DNA of 63,253 nucleotides from Nocardia blacklockiae (GTDB lineage: Bacteria; Actinomycetota; Actinomycetes; Mycobacteriales; Mycobacteriaceae): the NCBI RefSeq assembly GCF_015477355.1, contig NZ_JADLRJ010000023.1, forward strand, positions 1-63,253, given 5' to 3'. Both the position numbers and the translations under genes were made by a program. Of this stretch, positions 30,298-39,298 are shown piece by piece (position 1 is the stretch's first letter; each line of letters starts with the position of its first letter). The notes under the pieces are model-generated. The model made no database searches. It saw only the letters and a list, made by a program, of their open reading frames with translations, and was not told where the DNA came from.

Positions 30298-31515
30298 ATG
30301 ACGGCAGAATTCACCGGCTGGCACGTGCTGGCCGAGTTCGGTGGTGTCGACGTAGCACTCTGCGACGATCTCGAACGACTCGAAGCAGCGCTTCGAAAAT
30401 CGTTGGTCGCCGCGGGCGTGACGATCTGCGATGTGGTGCACAAGAAGTTCGAGCCGATGGGTGTCACGGTGCTGGCGCTGCTGTCGGAGTCGCACGCCTC
30501 CATCCACACCTACCCGGAGTCGGGTGACATCTTCGTCGACGTGTTCACCTGCGGCAGCATCGGCGCGGGCGCGACCCGGGCCGTCGACCTGCTGGCCGCG
30601 GAGCTGTCGCCGGCCACGGTGCACACCGAGGTGATCCAGCGCGGGCACAGCGCGCGCCGCATCCACGAGCCGGTCGGCGCCGGGCTGACCCGCGTCTGGG
30701 ATCTGCACGAGGTGCTGGTGGACACCCGAACCCCGTTCCAGCACATGGTGATCGCGCGCACCGAGCAGGGTGTGTCGCTGTTCTCCGACGACGATCGCCA
30801 GTCCACCGAGTTCTCCCAGCTGACCTATCACGAGGCCATGCTGGTCCCGGCGTACGCGCTGGCGGCGAAGCTGGACAACGTGCTGATCATCGGGTCGGGC
30901 GAGGGCGTGGCCAGTCAGATGTCGGTGGCGGCGGGCGCGTCGCGCGTCGATCACGTCGACATCGACCAGCTCGAGGTGGAGCTGTGCGCGAAGCATCTGC
31001 CCTACGGCTACACCGAGGCCGACCTGGCCGCGGCCGTGGCGGGCGACGGGCCGATCCGGATGCACTACGCCGACGGCTGGGATTTCCTCGGCAAGGCCGA
31101 GGCCGAGGGCGTGCGCTACGACGTCATCGTCATCGACCTGCCCGACGAGCGGGTCGAGGACGCGCAGCACAACCGCCTGTACGAGGAGGAATTCCTCACC
31201 CGATGTCGGGCCCTGCTGGCCCCGGGCGGCGTACTGGCGGCACAGGCGGGCTGTGCGACCATGTGGCGCAACGAAACCCTGAAGCGGTCGTGGCAGCGCT
31301 TCCGCGACCTGTTCGACACCGTGGTGCCCTACAGCTCGGACGAGCACGAGTGGACGTTCCTGTTCGGTGTCGCGGAGCCGGTCGCCGACCCGGTGGCGGT
31401 GATGACCGAGAAGCTGTCGCGGCTGCCCTACCGGGCCGAGACCGTCGACGAGCGGGCCCTGGTGCGCGGGGCGATCGAACCGCACGCGCTGCGGATCGGC
31501 GCCGCCGTCGGTTGA
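30298..31515 (+). CDS. S-adenosylmethionine decarboxylase-spermidine synthase fusion
   Basis: A 405-residue bifunctional polyamine enzyme. Residues 1-120 are a prokaryotic AdoMet decarboxylase. LLSESHASIHTYPESGD carries the self-cleaving serine (Ser65, after Glu64) that becomes the pyruvoyl group, His70 is the processing residue, and Cys85 in DVFTCGS is the catalytic proton donor. From about residue 125 a spermidine synthase follows, with LIIGSGEGVASQ in place of the usual GGGDG SAM-binding loop, HVDIDQLEVEL, and YDVIVIDLPDE where the catalytic aspartate sits. Making dcSAM next to the aminopropyltransferase that uses it suggests channelling. The preceding ODC supplies putrescine. A strong stem-loop ends the operon. 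Confidence 0.9.
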   Translation: MTAEFTGWHVLAEFGGVDVALCDDLERLEAALRKSLVAAGVTICDVVHKKFEPMGVTVLALLSESHASIHTYPESGDIFVDVFTCGSIGAGATRAVDLLAAELSPATVHTEVIQRGHSARRIHEPVGAGLTRVWDLHEVLVDTRTPFQHMVIARTEQGVSLFSDDDRQSTEFSQLTYHEAMLVPAYALAAKLDNVLIIGSGEGVASQMSVAAGASRVDHVDIDQLEVELCAKHLPYGYTEADLAAAVAGDGPIRMHYADGWDFLGKAEAEGVRYDVIVIDLPDERVEDAQHNRLYEEEFLTRCRALLAPGGVLAAQAGCATMWRNETLKRSWQRFRDLFDTVVPYSSDEHEWTFLFGVAEPVADPVAVMTEKLSRLPYRAETVDERALVRGAIEPHALRIGAAVG

Positions 31516-31539
31516 CTGGGCGGCCCGCGCCGCGCCTGG

Positions 31540-31570
31540 CGCCCGCCCGGATAGCGTGCCCGGGCGGGCG
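31540..31570. terminator. Stem-loop after the polyamine operon
   Basis: CGCCCGCCCGG (31540-31550) pairs perfectly with CCGGGCGGGCG (31560-31570) around 9 bases and is followed by TTT. It sits 24 bases after the speD-speE stop and 8 bases beyond the stop of the converging small gene, so it can serve both. Confidence 0.8.
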
Positions 31571-31578
31571 TTTCGCTG

Positions 31579-31782
31579 TCAGAGCTCGTCGGTGACGGCG
31601 AGTTCGACCTGGTACCACCGGTAGCCGCTGACGTAGCCGGCGGCATAGCCCTCCCCGTACTCGCCGGGCGGGGGATTCGGTGTGCCGGCGGCGGTTTCGC
31701 CGCGCGCCGCACGAGCGGACGCGACGCCGTCGCGGTATCCGGCTCGATAGCCGGTGCGATAGTCCTGGGTGAGCGTGGCCAT
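31579..31782 (-). CDS. Small Gly/Tyr-repeat protein of unknown function
   Basis: A 67-residue protein with no family I recognise. It contains a regular GY/AGY pattern: YRTGYRAGYRDG near the start and YGEGYAAGYVSGYRWYQ near the end, separated by a Pro-rich linker. Tyrosines recur about every four residues, which suggests an amphipathic helix with one aromatic face. GGAGG lies 6 bases before the ATG, which supports translation. It converges on the polyamine operon and shares its terminator. The upstream ~180 bp before the next gene holds nothing recognisable. Confidence 0.65.
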   Translation of the reverse strand: MATLTQDYRTGYRAGYRDGVASARAARGETAAGTPNPPPGEYGEGYAAGYVSGYRWYQVELAVTDEL

Positions 31783-31965
31783 GCCGACCTCCTGCGCAGT
31801 CGTCGTGCCGGGACAAGCTGAGGGAGCGATCGCGCGAAAGGCACACCGATGTGCCGGGACCGGCGCGCGGCATCCGCCACACGCGCCGGTGACCTCCTCA
31901 GTATGCCCGAGTGCCCTTGTCGGCGTGGTGGTTTCACGGAAGCACGGCACCCGGGCGGGCATTTC

Positions 31966-34900
31966 CTACGGCAGGGCAGGCGGTTCGATTCCCAGTTCTC
32001 GCAGCCTGTTTCGGTAGATCTCCACGTTGGCGAGTTTGATGTCCTCGTAGCCACGGACCACGTCGTGCAGGGCGGCGGCCTCTACCGCGCGGTCGTAGTC
32101 GTCGGCGAGGGTGGCGGCCAGCGTGGTGACCATGTCGGTGTAGTGGGCCAGCAGGGCGCGTTCGACCTTGCGCACGTGGGCGTAGCCGAAGGGGTCGAAT
32201 CTGGTGCCGCGCAGGCGTTTGCCCTTGGCGAGCAGCTTCAGCGCGACGTGGCCGCGGGGGCCGACACCGATCTTCTTGGTGCGGCCCAGCGCCCGCAGCG
32301 CGGGCGGGTGCAGACGGTAGGTGAGGCGTGCGCCGCCGGGGACCTGCGCGGCCACCTCGTCGAGGAAGGCGGGGTCGACCAGGCGGCGCGCCACCTCGTA
32401 CTCGTCCTTGTAGGCGGTGAACTTGTACAGCCCGCGCGCGACCTCCTCGCCGAATTCGGTGCGGTCGGTGACTCGCCGCTGCGCTTGCCAGATCCGTTCC
32501 ATCGAACGCACGTAGTCCCGCGCGACCCGCACGCCCTGGAAGCCGATCAGCTCCGCGGCGCGCACCTCGATCAGGCGGCGGGTCTCCCCCGTCGCGGTCA
32601 GTCCGTCGAAAAGGTCTGCGGGAAGGGCGGTTTCAGCGCGCCGGGGCCGCTGGGGCGCGGTGGCGGCGGCGAACTCCGCCGGCCGGGCCACCGCCGCGCG
32701 GCCCCACCGGAACGCCGCGATATTCGTACGCACCGCGACGCCGTTGATCTCGATGGCCTCCTCGATCGCCGTGGCGGGCAACCGGATTCCGCCGAGCTGG
32801 CAGGCCGCGCCCACGAGCAGGAAGTTGGCGGCGGCCGTGCTGCCGAACAGTGTCTGCGCGGCCGCGAGCGCGTCGAAGGACCGCACCGTGCGCGACACCC
32901 GACGCAGCCGGGACAGCAACTCGTCGGTCTCCGGATACTCGACGGACTTGTCGTACACCATGTCCCCGGTCGGGGTGCGGCTGGTCGAGGCCACCGACAG
33001 CGTGTGCTCCGGCGACCCGTAGGCCAGGTTCTTGGCGTCCGCGGCCGCCAGCAGATCGAACGCGACGACACAGTCGGCCGAACCGGGAGTGAGCCGGTTG
33101 GACGGCTCCAGCGCGCCCGGCGCGAATCGCAGATGCGAGACCACCGGTCCCGCCTTCTGACTCAACCCGATCTGGTCCAGGCTCGCCACCTCGTACCCGG
33201 CCCGCATCGCCGCGGTCGCCAGTACCTGGTTCACGGTGACGATGCCGGTGCCGCCGATCCCGGCCAGGAAGACGTTCTGGGTGGTGGCCGGAGCGGTGTG
33301 CGCGAGTTCGTCGAGCGCGGGCGGCTCGGGGCGGGACTCCTTGGGACGCTTCGACTTCGACGGCTCCGGCAGCTCCACGGTGACGAACGACGGGCAGTCG
33401 CCGTCCAGGCAGCTGTAGTCGGTGTTGCACGAGGTCTGGTCGATGCGAGTCTTGCGGCCGAACTCGGTCTCCACCGGCTGCACCGACAGGCAGTTGCTCT
33501 TCACCCCGCAGTCGCCGCAGCCCTCGCACACCGCTTCGTTGACGACCACCCGGGTGCGCCGCGCCGGTAACGTGCCGCGCTTGCGCTGCCGACGCGCGTC
33601 CGCCGCGCAGTGCTGGTCGTAGATCAGCACCGTCACGCCCGGGATCTCGCGCAGCGTGCGCTGCGCCTCGTCGAGCCGGTCGCGGTGCCACAGCAGCGTT
33701 CCCGGGGCGAGGTCGCGCCGGCGGTACTTCTTCGGCTCGTCGGCGCAGACGATGATCTGCCCGACGCCCTCGGTGGTCAGCTTGTGCGTCAACCGCGGCA
33801 CCGCCAGCGCGCCCTCGGCGTCCTGGGCGCCGGTCATCGCGACCACGTCGTTGTAGAGCAGTTTGAAGGTGATGTTCACCCCCGCCGCGACACACGCCTG
33901 CACCGCCAGCTGGCCGGAGTGGAAATACGTGCCGTCCCCGATGTTCTGGAACAGGTGCGGCACATCGGTGAACGGGGCCTGCCCGATCCACTGCGCGCCC
34001 TCGCCGCCCATCTGGGTCAGTCCGGTGACCCGGCTGTCGTCGCGTCCCGACATCGTCACCAGGGTGTGGCAGCCGATGCCGCCGCCGGCCAGCGAACCCT
34101 CCGGCACGGCCGTGGACCGATTGTGCGGGCAGCCGCTACAGAAGTACGCGGCCCGCTTGGTGGACAGCACCGACAGCGACAACGGCTGCGGCAGTGGGCG
34201 TTTCGTCGGCACGCAGCCGTCCAGCGCGCGCCGCAGCGGTCCCGCGATCCGGCCCGCGGTCAGCTCGCCGTCCTGCGGGAACAGCGGCCGGCCCGCGTCG
34301 TCGCGCTTGCCGATGATCCGGGGCGCGTCCGCGGCGCCGTAGAGGATGTCGCGGATCTGGGTCTCGAGGAACGCCGACTTGTCCTCGACCACGATCACCC
34401 GGGACAGCCCGTCGGCGAACTGCCGGACCCGCTCCGGGGCGAGCGGGAAGGGCATGCCGATGCGCAGCAGCCGGACGCCCGCGCGGGCGAGCGCGTCGTC
34501 GTCGACGCCAAGGTCCAGCAGCGCCTGCCGGACCGCGTCGAAAGTGGTTCCGGTGGCGGCGATTCCGACGCTCGCCCGGTCCGGATCCGCCTCGAGGACG
34601 TCGAGCTCGTTGAGCGTGCTGTAGGCCTGCACGAGCGCCCAGCGCGGGCCGTACAGATCGGCCTCGGCGAGCACGCTGTCGGCCGGTGCCGCCATGGGGC
34701 GCTGCCGGTAGGTGAAAGGCATTCCCTCCCAGTCGATTCGCGGAACGAGGGTCTCGATGTCGCCCACCGTGCCGGGAACGGTCCAGGCGCCGTCGGCCAC
34801 GTCGGCGACGATCTTCAACGCCACCAGGCAGCCCGAGGCGCGCGACAGCGCCACCCCGTGCAGGCCCATCGTGACGATCTCGGAAGCGTTGCGCGGGAAC

Positions 34901-35436
34901 AGGACCGGGATGTTCAGTGCCGCCAGCGACCGCTCGGACACCGCGGGCACGGTCGACGACTTCGCCGCCGGATCGTCGCCGACGAGCAGCAGCACGCCGC
35001 CGTCCGGGTTCGCGCCGTACATGTTCGCGTGCCGCAGCGCGTCGGTCGACCGATCCAGGCCCGGGCCCTTGCCGTACCAGACCCCGACCACCCCGTCGTG
35101 GGTGGCGTGCCCGGCGGGCAGCTGTCCCTGACTGCCCCACACCGAGGTGGCGGCCAGCTCCTCGTTCAGCCCGGGCACGAATCGGATGTCGTGCTCGGCC
35201 AGCACCTCCGGCATCCCGTGCAGCATGCGGTCCACCCCGCCCAGCGGCGAGCCCTGATATCCGGAGACAAAGGTGCCCACCCGGCGCCCGGCGCGCAGAT
35301 CGCGGACGTGCTGTTCGACCAGTTGCCGGGCGATCGCCTGCACGCCGGTCAGGACGACGGTGCCCGCGCCGACGCGGTAGCGGTCGGCGAGGTCGTACGG
35401 TGCTGTGATCAGTTCGCGGTCGGCGAGCTCGGTCAT
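31966..35436 (-). CDS. Indolepyruvate ferredoxin oxidoreductase, fused alpha-beta type
   Basis: A 1156-residue oxidoreductase that decarboxylates arylpyruvates to acyl-CoA with reduction of ferredoxin. The N-terminal third is a pyrimidine-binding transketolase-like domain (VSGYQGSPLGGVDRML). The middle has the TPP-binding domain (IGDGTYFHSGQ and MTGAQDAEG). A cysteine-rich stretch CEGCGDCGVKSNC plus later cysteines is a degenerate ferredoxin-like segment. A gamma domain (GIGGTGIVTVNQVLATAA) follows, and then a DUF6537-like C-terminus. One polypeptide replaces the IorA/IorB pair, as is common in actinobacteria and proteobacteria. I chose the ATG at 35436 because TGTGGTGG-like sequence precedes it and the conserved part starts there; 35499 is an alternative. 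Confidence 0.9.
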   Translation of the reverse strand: MTELADRELITAPYDLADRYRVGAGTVVLTGVQAIARQLVEQHVRDLRAGRRVGTFVSGYQGSPLGGVDRMLHGMPEVLAEHDIRFVPGLNEELAATSVWGSQGQLPAGHATHDGVVGVWYGKGPGLDRSTDALRHANMYGANPDGGVLLLVGDDPAAKSSTVPAVSERSLAALNIPVLFPRNASEIVTMGLHGVALSRASGCLVALKIVADVADGAWTVPGTVGDIETLVPRIDWEGMPFTYRQRPMAAPADSVLAEADLYGPRWALVQAYSTLNELDVLEADPDRASVGIAATGTTFDAVRQALLDLGVDDDALARAGVRLLRIGMPFPLAPERVRQFADGLSRVIVVEDKSAFLETQIRDILYGAADAPRIIGKRDDAGRPLFPQDGELTAGRIAGPLRRALDGCVPTKRPLPQPLSLSVLSTKRAAYFCSGCPHNRSTAVPEGSLAGGGIGCHTLVTMSGRDDSRVTGLTQMGGEGAQWIGQAPFTDVPHLFQNIGDGTYFHSGQLAVQACVAAGVNITFKLLYNDVVAMTGAQDAEGALAVPRLTHKLTTEGVGQIIVCADEPKKYRRRDLAPGTLLWHRDRLDEAQRTLREIPGVTVLIYDQHCAADARRQRKRGTLPARRTRVVVNEAVCEGCGDCGVKSNCLSVQPVETEFGRKTRIDQTSCNTDYSCLDGDCPSFVTVELPEPSKSKRPKESRPEPPALDELAHTAPATTQNVFLAGIGGTGIVTVNQVLATAAMRAGYEVASLDQIGLSQKAGPVVSHLRFAPGALEPSNRLTPGSADCVVAFDLLAAADAKNLAYGSPEHTLSVASTSRTPTGDMVYDKSVEYPETDELLSRLRRVSRTVRSFDALAAAQTLFGSTAAANFLLVGAACQLGGIRLPATAIEEAIEINGVAVRTNIAAFRWGRAAVARPAEFAAATAPQRPRRAETALPADLFDGLTATGETRRLIEVRAAELIGFQGVRVARDYVRSMERIWQAQRRVTDRTEFGEEVARGLYKFTAYKDEYEVARRLVDPAFLDEVAAQVPGGARLTYRLHPPALRALGRTKKIGVGPRGHVALKLLAKGKRLRGTRFDPFGYAHVRKVERALLAHYTDMVTTLAATLADDYDRAVEAAALHDVVRGYEDIKLANVEIYRNRLRELGIEPPALP

Positions 35437-35670
35437 CGTTCCACCCGTCCGGTCGGCGCCGGTCGGGCGCCGTCCTAGTTGAGCATTCGTCGCCGCCATC
35501 CTGTCCCCGCAGCGCTGAGTGATCAATAGATGGATCTATTTTTGAGCAAAGTGCGCAAATCGGCGTCACCCAACTTGGCACCGGCTATGCAGTGTGTGCG
35601 GTGTGGTGTGATCCGTAACACGCCACGATACCGAGGGCCGGGCGGCACCGCGGCCAACACACCGGCCCGA

Positions 35671-36354
35671 TCAGGCCGCCACCGGCTCGCCCGTCAGGAA
35701 CTTCTCCACCAGTTCCGCCGCGCGGCGATCGAAGTCGGCGTATTGCGCCTCGCGTTCCGCACCGGCGACCGCGTCGCCGACGAGGAGGTTGCCGTCGGCG
35801 TCGAGGCGCTGCGGGCGCTCCTCCGCGTCGGGCAGCAGGCCGACGGACGACCGGGCGAATCCGCAGTAGTAGGCGATGCCCTCGTTGAGCGCGGTGTCGA
35901 GGATGGCCTGCATGCCCGGGATGATCTGGTCGTCGGACGTCGCGCCCGCCAGACCCAGCCACAGCACGCTCTTGCCCGCCAGGCGGGGCTTGCTGCGGCC
36001 GTAGGCGAATCCGTAGTTCCACACCCGGTCGATCCAGCCCTTCAGGACCGCGGGCAGGTGCTGCCAGTACACCGGGAAGACCGCGACCACGACGTCCGCG
36101 GCGAGTAGGCGGCGCATGTGCGATCGCACCTCGGCCGAGTACTCCTTGTCGCGGTTGCCCCAGTCGGGCTGATCCTCGACCGTCATGCGCGGGTCGAATC
36201 CCTCGGCGTGCAGATCGAGGACGTCGACGCGGTAACCCGCGGCCTCGAGTTGCGCGGCGGTCCGGCGCGCGGTGTGCGCGGTGAGTGAATCGGACCGGTG
36301 GTGCGCGACGACCACGAGCGCGGTCCGGGCGGACGCGGTTGCGTTGTGCTGCAC
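35671..36354 (-). CDS. NAD(P)H-dependent quinone oxidoreductase (MdaB/NQO-like flavodoxin fold)
   Basis: A 227-residue flavoprotein. ALVVVAHHRSDSLTAHTARR is the FMN/FAD phosphate-binding first strand and helix. VVVAVFPVYWQHLPAVLKGWIDRV is the conserved flavin-ring segment of NAD(P)H:quinone oxidoreductases. WLGLAGATSDD follows as the next nucleotide contact. The GTG at 36354 has AAGGAG five bases before it. It is divergent from an AraC regulator 110 bp away with palindromes between them, so that regulator probably controls it in response to quinones or electrophiles. That regulatory link is inference. Confidence 0.88.
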   Translation of the reverse strand: MQHNATASARTALVVVAHHRSDSLTAHTARRTAAQLEAAGYRVDVLDLHAEGFDPRMTVEDQPDWGNRDKEYSAEVRSHMRRLLAADVVVAVFPVYWQHLPAVLKGWIDRVWNYGFAYGRSKPRLAGKSVLWLGLAGATSDDQIIPGMQAILDTALNEGIAYYCGFARSSVGLLPDAEERPQRLDADGNLLVGDAVAGAEREAQYADFDRRAAELVEKFLTGEPVAA

Positions 36355-36406
36355 GATGTCTCCTTACTGTCGGCGATCGGGTCCGTCCCAGTACACCCGG
36401 CAACAA

Positions 36407-36445
36407 ATGGATGATCCATGGGAGAAACGCTCCGAAATATAGGAG
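36407..36445. promoter_or_regulatory. Palindromes between the quinone reductase and its divergent AraC regulator
   Basis: ATGGAT-G-ATCCAT (36407-36419) is a perfect palindrome. It is followed by CTCC (36430-36433) and GGAG (36442-36445) around an AT-rich core. Both lie in the 110-bp divergent promoter region and could be sites for the adjacent AraC-type protein. Confidence 0.5.
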
Positions 36446-36464
36446 ATCGTCTACGCTGGGCGAG

Positions 36465-37394
36465 GTGGATCCTTTGAGTTCGCTTCTCGGCGGCATCCGG
36501 GCCGAGGGATCGGTGGTCAGCTACGCCGTGCTGTCGGCGCCGTGGACCGTCCGCTTCGCCGACCGCGCGCCGCTCACCATGGTCAGCGTGCTGCGGGGCG
36601 GCGGCACGCTGCTGCTCGCCGACGGCAGCCGGCGCACGCTCGGCGTGGGTGACACCGCCGTCGTGCGCGGTCCCGAACCCTTCCGGCTGGCCCACCACCC
36701 CGCCGATTCGGACCGCGCCCCGGTCGAGTACGAGATCGCTTGCTTCACACCGGATGTCGAATGCACCGCGCAGGAGCTCGGCGGAATCCGCTGGGGCAAC
36801 GACCCGGACGGCGCGACGGCGCTGATCGCGGGCGCCTACCGCGCCTCGGGCCACCGGCACGAGCGTCTGCTGCGCGCGCTGCCGCCGGTTCTCGTGGTCA
36901 CCGAGGACACCGAGGTCTGCGCGTGGCTCGAGTCCGCCGCCGCCGATGCCGCGCTGCGCTCGCCCGGCGCGCAGGCGCTGATGGACCGGCTGCTGGACTG
37001 GGCGCTGGTCTGCACGCTGCGCACCTGGTTCGACCAGGCGGGCGCCGACGCGCCGGGCTGGTATCGCGGACTGTCGGATCCGGTCCTCGCGCCCGCGCTG
37101 CGCGCCTTCCACGACCGTCCGGCGCGCAGCTGGACCGTCGCGGCACTGGCCGCCGAATCCGGCGTCTCCCGAGCGCTTTTCGCCAAACGCTTCACCGAGG
37201 TGATGGGCCGCCCACCCCTGACCTACCTCACCGAATGCCGCATGGACGAGGCCGAGGTGCTGCTCTCCGACACCGACCTCACCATTGCCCGCATCGCCGA
37301 AACCATCGGTTACGCCGACGCTTTCGGCTTCAGCGCCGCCTTCAAACGCCACCGCGGCCTGAGCCCCAGCGCCTTCCGCGCCACCGTCGCCTGA
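36465..37394 (+). CDS. AraC-family transcriptional regulator (AraC-type cupin plus HTH)
   Basis: A 309-residue regulator. The first ~180 residues are a cupin-like ligand domain (LTMVSVLRGGGTLLLADG and LGVGDTAVVRG). The last 100 residues hold two helix-turn-helix motifs (WTVAALAAESGVSRALFAKRF and TIARIAETIGYADAFGFSAAF) ending PSAFRATVA. The GTG at 36465 starts the family-like DPLSSLLGGIRAEG; AGGAGATC lies upstream. It is divergent from the quinone reductase gene, which is the usual target arrangement for this subfamily (cupin_6-type AraC next to an oxidoreductase). Confidence 0.88.
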   Translation: MDPLSSLLGGIRAEGSVVSYAVLSAPWTVRFADRAPLTMVSVLRGGGTLLLADGSRRTLGVGDTAVVRGPEPFRLAHHPADSDRAPVEYEIACFTPDVECTAQELGGIRWGNDPDGATALIAGAYRASGHRHERLLRALPPVLVVTEDTEVCAWLESAAADAALRSPGAQALMDRLLDWALVCTLRTWFDQAGADAPGWYRGLSDPVLAPALRAFHDRPARSWTVAALAAESGVSRALFAKRFTEVMGRPPLTYLTECRMDEAEVLLSDTDLTIARIAETIGYADAFGFSAAFKRHRGLSPSAFRATVA

Positions 37395-37449
37395 CCTTCC
37401 ACCGAGACGATGTGGGCGGCGCAACCAGGCACGGCTGAAAATGCCGTGA

Positions 37450-37728
37450 TCCCAACGCCTTTCGGGGATCCTCGTCGGCGGTGGCAACTCGCTGCGCAAT
37501 GCCGTCGCGGGCGCCCTGGGACTGGCGCTGGCGGTCGCCTGCGGCTGGTGGGCCGATGTCCCCGCCCACGCCTCCGCGGGACTCGCCGCGCTCCTGACCG
37601 GCATGCTGGCCATGGCGATATTCCACGGCCTCGGCGGCGCCTACCGCCTCAATTCCGCACTGGGTCTGCCCAACCCGCCCCGGGAGCAACCCCCGCTCAG
37701 CGGGCCGACGCCTCCCCGGCGCGAGTGA
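37450..37728 (+). other. Membrane-protein-like open frame without a usable start codon
   Basis: From 37450 to the TGA at 37726-37728 one frame stays open with strong third-position GC. It encodes two hydrophobic helices (NAVAGALGLALAVACGWW and SAGLAALLTGMLAMAIFHG) followed by a Pro-rich tail. Between the preceding in-frame stop (37447-37449) and the first helix there is no ATG, GTG or TTG. It may be the tail of a frameshifted gene or use a non-standard start. It overlaps the 3' end of the converging cyclotransferase gene by 32 bases. Function unknown. Confidence 0.35.
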
Positions 37729-38134
37729 GGCGGGCGAGGTAGCGGTCGAGGTGGTCGGTGGCGAAAACCTCTGCGAGCCAGTCGTTTCGGGTGACGTCGG
37801 CGGTCCAGAGGTAGGTGGGGACCGGCTTCTCGTAGCCGATCAGCGGGATCGCCTCGAGGTGGTACTCGTCGTCCTCGAACGCGTCGATGGTCTCCCATTC
37901 GGCGCGGGTCAAACCGTTGAGGACCAGTCCGCCCGCCATCCGGCCGGGCCGCGGCACCAGGCCCGGGTACAACCGGCCCGGGAGCGCCGCCACGCGGTGG
38001 CCCGGCGCCACGGCGAGGTCGTGGTCCGGCGTGCGCCCGAGCAGCGCCTCCAGCACCGGGCCGAATTGCAGCGTGCCGTAGACGAACAACCGGTCCCCCA
38101 CACCGTCGAGGCGCGCGGACGGGCGGGCGTTCAC
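37697..38134 (-). CDS. Gamma-glutamylcyclotransferase/AIG2-like protein
   Basis: A protein of about 145 residues with the AIG2/GGCT fold. RLFVYGTLQFGPVL is the signature Y-G-T-L substrate loop. Further parts are PGRLYPGLVP, WETIDAFEDDEYHLEAIPL with the catalytic glutamate region, and TYLWTADV. Such enzymes release 5-oxoproline from gamma-glutamyl compounds, or act on gamma-glutamylamines. Three GTG starts are possible (38149, 38134, 38101). The middle one has a GGCGGGG stretch upstream, but the shortest starts closest to the conserved strand. The gene is isolated. The next ~270 bp to the lactonase-like gene show nothing recognisable. Confidence 0.8.
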   Translation of the reverse strand: MNARPSARLDGVGDRLFVYGTLQFGPVLEALLGRTPDHDLAVAPGHRVAALPGRLYPGLVPRPGRMAGGLVLNGLTRAEWETIDAFEDDEYHLEAIPLIGYEKPVPTYLWTADVTRNDWLAEVFATDHLDRYLARLTRAGEASAR

Positions 38135-38415
38135 GCCGCACCCCGCCACGGATCAACGGTTCGCTGATCTGTTGCCGCATTTCCGAGCACACTCGCCGTC
38201 GCACACTCGCATCCCATGCGTCCACTGTGCCGAATGCCCGCCGCGCACCGGGCCGGATGCCGACGTGACCCTTCTCACCCCGCGTTTGTCCACGGTATAA
38301 CCGCATTACCGGCGGGTGACAGTCACCGCGACAACAACTAGGAGGCACACCGCACCGACCGCGAAAAGCCGCCCACTCCGGGCAAATAGCGCACGCTGAC
38401 CGATAGCTGGAGCGC

Positions 38416-39216
38416 TCAGCGTCCGCCCGCCGGCCGCACCGCCGATCCCGACAGCCGCGCGAACGCGTGCGGATCGTGCGAGCAGAAGATCGTCATCTCG
38501 TGCCCGTGCGCCCGGTTGAGTTCGACCAGGCGGCGGCGGTTCTCGCGGTAGGCCCCGCGCACGATCGATCCCAGTTCGTACAGCTGCCACACCAGCGGCG
38601 TGCGCGGGCCCGCCGGGTCGATCTCGCTGTCCACGTAGAAGGCGTCGCCCGCGTGCAGCAGCCAGCCGCGGCCGGTGTCGACCGCGACGCCCACGTGCCC
38701 GCGCGTGTGCCCGGGCAGCGGCACCACCAGGATCTCCGGCGGCAGCCCGGGCAGGTCGCGCACCGCGCGGAAGCCGAACCACTCGTCGCCGCCCTCCAAT
38801 TCGTTCACCATCCAGCGCGGGCCGTGCGCCCACTGCGCGGCCCGGTAGCGCATCCGTTCGGAGGCGGTGCGGCCCGCGGTCGCGGCGCGGAACTCCGGCC
38901 CGTGCACGTGCACCGTCGCCTCGGGGAAGTCGGCCAGCCCGCCCGCGTGGTCGAGGTCGAGATGGGTGAGCACGATGTGCCGCACGTCGGCGGGGTCGTA
39001 GCCGAGGCCCTGGAGCTGCCGGATCGCGGTCTCGTGTTCGGCGAACCGCGCCCCCAGCAGGTACCGGCTCGGACCCACCAGCCGCCCGGGCTCGCGCACG
39101 CAGTCGAGCCCGAAGCCGGTGTCCACCAGCACCAAACCGGCCCTGGTCTCGATGAGCAGGCAGTGGTCGACCATGCCGCGGGCCATGCTGCCGCAGTTGA
39201 GGTGATGAATCCGCAC
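38416..39216 (-). CDS. Metallo-beta-lactamase-fold hydrolase (N-acyl homoserine lactonase-like)
   Basis: A 266-residue MBL-fold protein. The zinc motif is HLDLDHAGG, with LVDTGFG before it. VPLPGHTRGHVGV carries the third metal histidine, and HAGDAFY the bridging aspartate. The overall layout resembles AiiA-type lactonases and related hydrolases, but the true substrate cannot be inferred. It starts at a GTG (39216) in the form MRIHHLNCGSMA, typical of the group. It is head-to-tail with, and 82 bp downstream of, oxyR. No ribosome site is obvious. Confidence 0.85.
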   Translation of the reverse strand: MRIHHLNCGSMARGMVDHCLLIETRAGLVLVDTGFGLDCVREPGRLVGPSRYLLGARFAEHETAIRQLQGLGYDPADVRHIVLTHLDLDHAGGLADFPEATVHVHGPEFRAATAGRTASERMRYRAAQWAHGPRWMVNELEGGDEWFGFRAVRDLPGLPPEILVVPLPGHTRGHVGVAVDTGRGWLLHAGDAFYVDSEIDPAGPRTPLVWQLYELGSIVRGAYRENRRRLVELNRAHGHEMTIFCSHDPHAFARLSGSAVRPAGGR

Positions 39217-39298
39217 GTCGGAAGGGTCCCAGACGCTCCGCCGCTGGTCAATCGCACTGGCAGCGGGGCCGAGCGGTCGCGGCGGAGGTTGTGCGAAC

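Noticed and set aside
31980-31996. tRNA T-loop-like GGTTCGATTCCC
   Set aside because: It lies within the end of the indolepyruvate oxidoreductase gene and no acceptor stem or anticodon arm can be built around it. A similar string near 5157 is inside the DUF3099 gene.
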